Assembly: GCA_018398765.1 (NCBI GenBank)
Contig: JAHBMJ010002129.1
Span: 5,673-58,592 of the forward strand
Direction of reading: 5' to 3'
Length of the DNA stretch: 52,920 nucleotides
Source of the DNA: Chromera velia
Taxonomy: Eukaryota > Sar > Chromeraceae
A model generated the notes under the pieces. It was not told the origin of the DNA. It saw nothing but the letters and a program-made list of their open reading frames with translations, and did not search any database. The position numbers were made by a program, and so were the translations under genes. This document shows, one piece after another, positions 45,294 through 52,920 of this stretch. Within the stretch, counting starts at the first letter, position 1. Each line of letters starts with the position of its first letter.

Positions 45294-48200
45294 TCAATCG
45301 TTGTCTTCCAACGTTGCTCTCAGCTCTTCTCTCTTTATGAAAGTATCAAGGGACGCACTTTCATAGGGTGACAGAAAGGGTTTTGCCTCATTCAACAAGT
45401 CCACCGCTTTCCCCCACTTTTCAGTTCCTACTGCATTCCTCATCGCACTGATTAACCAAATCCACGTCTCGTTGCTAGGCTCAATTCCCCTCTCTTTCAT
45501 CTCCTCAAACAATTCAAGCACCATCTCCCACTTGCTACCACCTCTGGCCGTGTCCAGCCCCCCGATCAAAATTTCGTAAGTTCTCTGATTTGGGCTCAAC
45601 CCCCTCATCTTCATCTCCTCAAACAACTCAAGCGCCTTTTGCCAATTACCGGTCCCCTTCAGAATCACATCCATCAGGGCAGTGTACGTATTGGCAGAAG
45701 GGTCCACTCTCCTCTCCATCATCTCCTCAAACAACTCAAGCGAGATCTGCCACTGGCTGCCGCCATCGGCCTTTATCATCGCAAGGAGCAGCATATTGTA
45801 CGTGTGTAGAGAAGGCTCATGCCCTCTCTCTTTCATCTCCTCAAACAGAGCAAGGGCTCGTTGCCACTCACTGCCCCCTCTCGCCCACACCATCGAAACA
45901 ATCAAACCGTCGTACGTGTTTTTGTCAGGCTCAATTCCCCTCTTTTTCATGTCTCGGAACAGCCGAAGTGCGATCTCCCACTGACTGTTCCCTCTAGCCT
46001 TCGACATCGCACCAATCAACGCATTGTAAGTCAGCAGGATCGGCTCTACTCCCCTCTCGTTCATCTCTCTAAACAACCACAATGCCCTTTTCCACTCGCT
46101 ACCTTCCTTTACAGTCTCCATCGCAATAATCAGTGCGGTGTAAGTCGGTGCGTCTGGTTCCATTCGCTTCATCTTCATCACTTCAAAAAGACCAAGCGCC
46201 AATTCCCACTCGCTGCCGCCCTCGGCCGCTGCCAGAGCACGGATCAACGTACCGTAGCTTCTGCTGTCAGGCTGCAATCCCCTTTCCTTCATCTCTTCAA
46301 ACAGCTCAAGCGCTATTTCCCACTTGCTGCCCCCCTCAGCCTTCATCAAAGAAACGATCAACGTACTGTAAGTGATTCTGTCAGGCTCTACCCCCCTTTC
46401 TTCCATCTCTTCAAATAGGTCTAATGCTCTTTCCCACTCACTGTGACCTTTTGCCTTCTCCAGCGCACTGAACACTGCATTGTAAGTCGACAGTGGGGGC
46501 TCGACTCTAAGAATGTACTTGCGGTTGCGGTGAAAAAATCGAAACGCTGTCTCCCACTCACTTCCCTGCGCATCCTTCTCCATCTCCCGGATTCTGCCAG
46601 GCGTCTCCTTAAACCAGGCGTCTGTTTGCATTCCGAAGAAAATCTCCGACGCCCTCTCCCACTTGCTTCCGTTGACAAGCCTCTCCATCCGACACACCCA
46701 CTCTCGAAATCCAGAAGTGAGCTCAACTTTCTCCTCCTTCGCTTGAGAACCCATGCCCACCCCACCTAACTTCTTCCAAGTTCCCTCGTGGGAAACACGA
46801 AACGCGTCCCGGGACCCTTTCCCATTTGCCAATTTTTCCTTTTCTTCCTCTGTTTCTTGTCGGTGCTCTTCCATCACCTCTGCTACACTTTCAATCCCTT
46901 TTCCTCCCCCCTCACATGGTGCACTCTGCCTGTCTCTGTCTCTCTCTGCGCAGGCTTGTGGGGAAGAATGAGGGGTTGACGGCTTGTCTGGAGTGGACGG
47001 TGGGGGGTTTGTGTGTGCGCTTTTTTCGTCAGTGCCTCCCGCAGCAGACCTGAAATCTTTCTCCCCCCGTGATCTTGCACTCAACCTCCCGCCCCTAGAT
47101 CCTCCTTCAGCATTCTCGAAAAGACGTTCGGACGTCTTCTCCTGCCGATGCCGACCACGGCTTCGGGCCTCAGCCAAAGGAGAGTAGTCAACAGGAGAAG
47201 GCCTGGAAGGCGGGGGCACGGCTCTCTGTCGTTTGACTAATTCGTAAACACGAAGTGCCTTTTCCCATTGACTCCCACCCTCAGACTTCGCTAGAGCACG
47301 GATCAACCTAGTATACGCGGTTGGGTCAGGATCAATTCCGTTTCTTTTCATCTCCTCAAATAGTGCAAGCGCTCTCTCCCACTTACTACTTCCCTTAACC
47401 TTCTCCATCGCCCGGAGCAATTCGTTATAAGTCTTGTTGGTGGGTTTCACTCCGCCCCTTTTCATTTCCTCGAGAACCGCCAGAGCCCTCTCCCACTGAC
47501 TGCCACCTTCGGCTCGCGCCAGTGCGCGTAGCAGGGTATTGTACGTGAAAGTCGTCAGTTGAAACCCTTTCTCTTTCATCTCCTCAAAAAGCAGCCACGC
47601 CCTCTCCCACTGACTGCCGCCCTCGACTGTGCCCATCGCACGGATCAAGTGATTGTACGTGAGTGCGTCCGCCTGTACTGCCCTCTTTTTCATTCGCTCC
47701 TCTCTCATGTCCTTGAACAACCAAAGCGCCCACTTCCACTCGCTGCCTCCTTTAGCCTTTGCCATTCCTTTGATCAGACGGTTATACGTGACCGTGTCAG
47801 GCTGTATTCCTCTCTCCTTCATGTCTTTCAACAACCACAACGCTCCTACCCACTGACTACCGCCCTGAGCCCTCTCCATGGCACTGATCAACGAATTGTA
47901 GGCCATTGTGTTGGGCTGAATTCCCACTGCCTCCATTTCTTCAAAAAGCTCGACGGCCTTCTTCCACAGACCGCAGTTGCCGACAGCGTAGATGACTCGA
48001 CTGTAAATATAAGAATCAACAGGCTCCGGTGGTCCCTCCTTCCCCCTTCCCCCTGCGGAGACGGACGCACCGTCTGCAAGCCGCCTGCTTCGATTCGGAA
48101 GCTGGTTCGGAGAAGATGCGACAGCCTGAGCCCCTCCTTCCTGCTTCCCCCAGCCGTGCGCCCTCGTCTTCATCTTCTCAAACAGTTCAAGAATCACACG

Positions 48201-48432
48201 GGACTTCCCCCGCTTCCCGAGGAAAATAAACAAAAGTCCGTATTCAAACTTGGTCGGAGAATTCAGCTCTTCAAAACGCCGAAGTGCAGCCTGCCAATCG
48301 TCCATTCTGAAAACTTCCATCAGATCTCGCTCCCTGCGCGAAAGCCTGCACAGGGAGGGAGGGGCACATAGAGAGGGAACGCAAAGCAGCGCACAAAGGG
48401 TTGAGGAGACGTCCAATCGCAACCGCGCGCGC

Positions 48433-48464
<32 letters not shown>

Positions 48465-48552
48465 ACGAAAGAGACCCGAGGAATGCTCGAAAAGAGAACG
48501 AACGAAGGAAGGAAAGAAAGATCGGCGGATCGTCTCTCTCTCTTTCTCCCTC

Positions 48553-48586
<34 letters not shown>

Positions 48587-48735
48587 AGGGAGAGAGAGGG
48601 AGAAATAGAGAGAGGGCCAGAGAGAAAGAGCGAGAAAGACGACACGCACAAACACACGCGCGCGCGCATAAAGCGCCCTGACGGATGTAAGGAGGCACGG
48701 ACGGACGCAAAGAAGAGGCAGAGCGACAGACAGAG

Positions 48736-48767
<32 letters not shown>

Positions 48768-49362
48768 AGAGGTCGGAGAGAGGGAGAGAAGGACACGCAA
48801 AACCGGCCTGTTCACACACACACACACACACACACACACGAGATTCTCACGATACGCACACAAAAAAGACACACACACGTACATACAGCCACACACACAA
48901 ATACACACCGACAGGGGCAGCTGCTGAAGGAGGGAGCCAGACAGACAGAAAAGCAGACCCACCTCTTCTCCAGTCCCCACGTTTCTCCATCGCCGGTCTT
49001 CACGGCCCCCTTCCACTCCAAGTCTTCCTCCTGTGTGTCTTCCTCTTCCGCCCTTCAGAGCAATATCAATTTGTATGCATCCAAAAGTTGCTTTTCAATG
49101 TGTATGCATGAATGTGGGACGCACACTCAAAACTCTCACATCTACGTCACCGCCAACCCCTCTGAAGATCGTGCACGTCCATCCACCATACACAGACGCA
49201 TTATCCAGACACCCCAACCGACTCCTGCCGTTCATGTCTCACCAGTCAAGTCAGGCCACTCTCAGCAGACGAACAGCAAACATGTCAAACAGGAAAAAAA
49301 TGGGGACTCAAGTACGCGGGCGCGGTGAGCGCATGCAAGGAAGGTGGTCACTCACTCACTCA

Positions 49363-49397
<35 letters not shown>

Positions 49398-49928
49398 AAG
49401 AGAGACAGAGAGAGAAAGAGTGAGAGAGACTGGCAGACGGGTCCAGATTGCCACGAGAAACATACCTATTCATTCGCAGAGAGAAACAGCACAACACACG
49501 AAAACGGACAAGAGGTGAGGGGGGACTCAAGCTCAGAGGAAGGGATGGATGGATGGAAAGGACGGCGACGGAGGGCAGACCTGCACACACAGAGAGGAAA
49601 CAACTGACTGTTCTTCTCCCGCTTCTTCCCGACGCTGCCGTTCCCCCGTGGAGAGTTGTTCACCCCCCTCCCTTTCGCTTTTACTTTCCGTCTCCGTCCG
49701 ACCTCTCCCGTCTCCTCGCGCTACCACCGATGCATCAACACTGAGACGAGAGCCTTCAAGTTCTACAGGCCCCCGACTTTGAGATCGCAAGTGAAGTGGT
49801 GACATCGGACGAAGCCCTCCCCAGTTTTGAGGGGAGAATGCTGATCCTTCCTCTAAGGCAAAGAACACCCAAACAGCACAAAAGAGACACAGACGGACCC
49901 CCACGTGCAGGTAACAGAAGAGGGCCAT
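45294..49928 (-). CDS. Plastid-targeted pentatricopeptide-repeat (PPR) protein
   Basis: PPR proteins bind organelle RNA and act in its processing, stability, editing or translation. Exons: 49928-49609, 49052-48963, 48345-45294; phases 2 and 2 agree, giving 1153 aa. The N-terminus is a bipartite leader: a hydrophobic signal peptide followed by LEEGSAFSPQNWG, whose SAF|SP matches the Phe-led plastid motif, then a basic Ser/Arg stretch and an acidic linker. About 17 repeats follow in two blocks of roughly 7 and 10, separated by a low-complexity linker of about 200 residues. The repeat is mostly 38 residues, not 35, with consensus GGSxWERALxLFEEMKxRG, PD, TYNxLIxAM. The only unusual splice site is the AAG acceptor of exon 2. 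Open frames on the plus strand of exon 1 also look exon-like but give no signal peptide. Confidence 0.9.
48424..48850 (-). repeat. GA/CA/G-run cluster in PPR intron 2
   Basis: (GA)n at 48436-48470, (CA)n at 48557-48584 and 48814-48838, and a G-run of about 28 at 48739-48767. On the coding strand they read CT, GT and C, pyrimidine-rich before the 3' splice site. Confidence 0.9.
49363..49395 (-). repeat. CA microsatellite in PPR intron 1
   Basis: (CA)n on the plus strand, flanked by GAGA-rich DNA, inside the intron between exons 49928-49609 and 49052-48963. Confidence 0.9.
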
Positions 49929-51167
49929 TATCAGCTGATAGAGCACCCCCTTTCCACCAAGCCCTTCGTCCTCTTCACTCTCTGGGTCTCAGCCCAGATC
50001 AGGAACCCAGAAGGCCATGGCAGTCACGGGACAACGAAGGGGCATGATCGAGAGAAGATGGAGAGTGACTTGTCCCCGCCATGGCCCCCCTACGGTATCT
50101 AGGTCGGGCCAAATCTGTACAGAAACCTTCTTCTTCAGGGGCAACTTTCGGAAAACTCCGTTCTGGACTCCGCTCAGAGCTTTAGTTTGCAGAAGCAAGC
50201 CAGCTCCAGTCCGTTGCAATACGTCAGGACGTTGGCCCGACGTCTCATTGGTGTGTCATAGGGTACGTGCCTGCATACAAGCTGTTGCGGACTCCTGACG
50301 TCGCCGCACACCCGGAGGCTTTTTTTTCCACGCGTTAGCCCACTATAACCGTCTTTATGTAATTTTTTTTTCTCTTTCTCTCTCTCTCTGACATCGACAA
50401 AAACCTATATATCAAGACCATTAGAGGGAACAAACGTACCTAGGCAGGCCTATAATAATTTGAATCAGTTCACAGTAGTTCAGAACTAGGTTTGGAGGAG
50501 CTTTGGACGCTGGAATTCAAACTGGTGGCAATGCTGCGTCGAGCAATTTGAATGCCACATATATCCACACATGAGTTTCATATTTGAATTAAATCAAGAC
50601 TAATAGACGTTTAGTCACTGTATCTATTAAACAGTTTTTATAAGTCACTTTAATCCCAGTTTTAAACATTTTTTTATGTCAAGAAATACATATCAGGACA
50701 AAGGTGTTTAATCACGGAATATATTTATTCACTAGTTACTCACTTCACAAGTAATATATTCAGGAATATATTCCCCAACGAAGTAATGTAACATGTCATA
50801 TGAATATGGTTCAAAGTCCATACATGTCATCAATCTAGTCATCAAATGTATATTCTTAGTATTCTATAATATTATAGCATGTAATAGCATGTTTAGATGT
50901 ATTGGGATGATATCTATTTTAACATTGATAGTTTTTCAAACATCTTGTAACAAACAAAAAGCTTAAACACATGTTGTTAATATTTTTTATTCTAAAGTAA
51001 ATTACTTATAGAACTTGAAAATTACTTTAGTCTTTCAGTTACTGCGAGTCACTGTCAGTCTTAGTCTGACATCTATCCATCTATTCATTCATCTTCATGC
51101 ATTTATTCTTTCATTCATTCATTCATTCATAGGATAGGATAGGATAAGATAGGATATAATAGGATGA
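49929..51167. other. Upstream of the PPR gene, then AT-rich island
   Basis: 49929-50290 should hold the PPR promoter; it also has plus-strand frames that look weakly exonic. 50300-51060 is AT-rich with no gene. 51061-51160 holds ATTC and AGGAT microsatellites directly before the LINE fragment. Confidence 0.5.
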
Positions 51168-52136
51168 ATGTCTGGAGGATTGGGAGTGGCAGACGGGGTG
51201 TCTGGAGGATATGATAGGATTAATGTGAGACATCGCCTAGGGGTGGTAGAGAGGGCACTCGGGGGGGTCATTGGGCTCTGTGTTTCTCTTGGTCGTCTCT
51301 CCCCAACTTCGAAAATTATGCTCTTTCAGGGCCTGTGGATTCCTGTGGCCCTTTACGGGCTAGAAGCATTTTCCCTCAGTCAAGCAGACATGAAAGCGTT
51401 GGATGATTTGTAACTACGTTTTGTTAGAGAGGTTTTCAGCCTTCCCCGCAATTCGTTTCGTGTCCCCTCCCTCTACATCTCCTTAACATCCCACTGTGTG
51501 CCCGCTGGCTTTTTAGATCTCTGCAAAGACGGCCTTTCTGGCGATTGGTGGAGGTCCGTCAAGCTGTTGGTGGGACCTTTCACTCCTGAACTCTTCTCTG
51601 TCGAGGGGGTGCCTTCGGGCCCGGAAGAGAAAGCTGCATTAAAAAGAAAGCTCGTGGTAGAAGGGAGAGGTAGAGAGGTACAAGAATGGTTGGACGACTG
51701 GTTTGTAGCTACCTCCCGTTCTTTGCAAAAAGAGGGCCGGCAGGGCAGGGGAGGGCAGGCAGGACGGGGGGGGGTTTTCCCTAACGGAGTGAGGCCTTCG
51801 GTCTTCCAAGTCGAACATCCGTCTAGACAGTGCTTGGCCCGTCTTGTCATGGGAGGATAGACCAGCTCATTGATAAGCGGGCGGCGTGTTCCTATAGTTC
51901 GACCTCTCTCTAGGAGGCTGCTCTGTTCGGAGGCTAACGTCAGGCCGATTGCCCGTGCACTGTTGGGAGAGGGGGCGGGAGTTCCAAACGGGGAGGTAAA
52001 GACGGTTTGCGAGCACTGCCCCCTCGATTTGCATGGGCATGGCCATCTAAATGATGTTGTCCATAAGTTGACTGAATGCAAAGGAACCGAAAGGGAGAGG
52101 GGACGCATGAATAGGCTTTTGGATGAAGTAAGCTAG
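51168..52136 (+). pseudogene. 3' end of a LINE (non-LTR retrotransposon), inactivated
   Basis: A single frame carries the C-terminal part of a LINE polyprotein. LWIPVALYGLEAF and the following Leu/Arg-rich helix match the region after the reverse-transcriptase palm. A terminal zinc-knuckle-like CEHC...HLNDVVHKLTEC closes the ORF. Two in-frame stops break it, TAA at 51411-51413 and TAG at 51858-51860. The 5' side is truncated in AGGAT/ATTC simple repeats (51075-51165). The reverse-transcriptase active site and endonuclease are absent, so the copy is dead on arrival. Confidence 0.8.
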
Positions 52137-52355
52137 GAAGTAAGAGACGCTCGCTCTAAGTCGGACTTGATTGTGTGGGCACAATAAATGGCTAAGCAGC
52201 AGTTGGGACAGGGTGTGAGCGAAAATGAGAAGAAAGTGAGGGAGATCTTCACACTTCTCCTCGAAAAGCACCCTGTTGCAGGCGTACGGGCGATCTCCGA
52301 TTGCCTTCGTAAGTAGCTGTGTATGTTCCTTCAGTCTGTTCTTCTTTCTCTTTTC

Positions 52356-52445
52356 TTGCTTCCTTTCTTTCTTTCTTTCTTTTTTTCTTCCTTTCTTCCT
52401 TTCTTCCTTTCTTTCTTTCTTTCTTTCTTTTTTTCTTTCTTCCTT
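52356..52445 (+). repeat. TTTC microsatellite downstream of the LINE
   Basis: (TTTC)n with CTTC interruptions about 220 bp after the LINE stop. A GATT repeat (about 52552-52574) follows. No polyA tail is visible at the LINE end. Confidence 0.9.
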
Positions 52446-52799
52446 TTCCCTCACTTCCTCTCACTCTTTCCCCGTCGTTGTTCATACTTGATGACCGTAC
52501 TTGTTTTTGAGGGGAATATTTCGTTATATCAGTCTGAGTGTGTTTCATCCGATTGATTGATTGATTGATTGATCAACAAACAAGGGCGGAACGGAATCAA
52601 TCGGGGGGTGAGCAAAAAGTATATGGGGGGGAAAGGCGAGACGGACGACCCTAAGAGGCCCAGGCTGCGGGGCTCGGATGGCACCCCTCGCGTGAGCGTG
52701 GAAGGTGGTGGAAGGTGATGGGCTCGAGCCTGCACGGGTACGGGGAGGCGTGCGGGGCGCCCGTGCTCGTGCGGTTCACAAGCGGGTCTATGGGCGGGG

Positions 52800-52810
52800 T
52801 ATATACTACG
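52800..52810 (+). promoter_or_regulatory. Possible TATA-like box
   Basis: TATATACTACG lies about 60 bp upstream of an ATG at 52866, between a GC-rich block (52680-52799) and a pyrimidine-rich leader. Position and spacing suggest a core promoter, but nothing else supports it. Confidence 0.25.
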
Positions 52811-52865
52811 TACGGCTTCTCCGTTCTTCTTCTCCCTTTTTCTCCCCTTTTTAAATTTCTTTATC

Positions 52866-52920
52866 ATGCTTACTACTCGCAATTTCACTCCCCTGGAAAA
52901 CAAGTTGTGCCTCAGAGATG
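52866..52920 (+). CDS. Possible start of an ORF cut by the window end
   Basis: An ATG after a pyrimidine-rich leader opens 18 codons (MLTTRNFTPLENKLCLRD) and is still open at the window edge. It is too short to identify. It may be the beginning of a gene or of another retroelement ORF. Confidence 0.3.
   Translation, partial: MLTTRNFTPLENKLCLRD

Noticed and set aside
49768-50102. Plus-strand exon-like frames (PDFEIASEVVTSDEALPSF and VTEEGHYQLIEHPL)
   Set aside because: They are antisense to the PPR leader exon. The minus strand gives an ATG, a signal peptide, the SAFSP motif and clean phases. A real antisense gene cannot be fully excluded without RNA data.
52529-52903. 124-codon minus-strand ORF at the window end
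   Set aside because: Pro/Arg-rich with no recognisable domain, and it overlaps the GATT repeat and GC-rich leader.

Overview
This is a nuclear genome window from a complex eukaryotic alga. Four things show it. Every convincing gene is split by spliceosomal introns, nearly all ending in TGCAG. Two genes begin with a signal peptide followed by a Phe-led transit-like region, the bipartite leader of secondary red plastids. One gene is a mucin-type polypeptide GalNAc-transferase with a ricin-type lectin tail, a family also found in apicomplexans. Introns are swollen by CT, GT, TTTC and GTCT microsatellites, and AT-rich islands full of mobile elements lie between genes. A chromerid alveolate such as Chromera velia fits best; this is inference, since no rRNA or marker gene is present.

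Layout. 270-3662 (+): GalNAc-transferase, 5' truncated by the window edge. 6003-9954 (-): complete seven-exon mitochondrial FAD-linked D-lactate dehydrogenase (591 aa) with a GC-AG intron. 10504-11962: decayed IS630/Tc1-like transposase. 12.0-18.1 kb: a segmental duplication (two decayed copies of an unknown gene) around a very large GT minisatellite, a 377-bp tandem duplication carrying a tRNA-like sequence, and a 1.4-kb element with about 245-bp inverted repeats. 18606-18949: a MITE with a perfect 8-bp target duplication. 19941-23183 (+): plastid-targeted protein of unknown function. 24.0-28.1 kb: no clear gene, but a second MITE family in two copies, one with a perfect 8-bp target duplication. 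28497-about 32170 (+): OTU-domain protein whose 2.7-kb intron holds a 66-bp tandem repeat and another inverted-repeat element. 32826-34106 (-): unknown spliced gene. 34643-35561: two head-to-tail Helitron-like units. 35899-37770 (+): two-exon flavoprotein monooxygenase-like gene. 39212-44059 (-): eight-exon SABATH carboxyl methyltransferase. 45294-49928 (-): three-exon plastid-targeted PPR protein of 1153 aa. 51168-52136: 3' end of a dead LINE.

The genes do not form a pathway and show no operon logic. Two products are predicted for the plastid (the 285-aa unknown and the PPR protein), one for mitochondria (D-lactate dehydrogenase) and one for the secretory pathway (GalNAc-transferase). Exon joins were chosen by hand from reading frame, phase, splice sites and family similarity. 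The joins of the D-lactate dehydrogenase, methyltransferase, PPR and monooxygenase genes are phase-consistent end to end. Those of the OTU gene and the 32.8-34.1 kb gene are incomplete.
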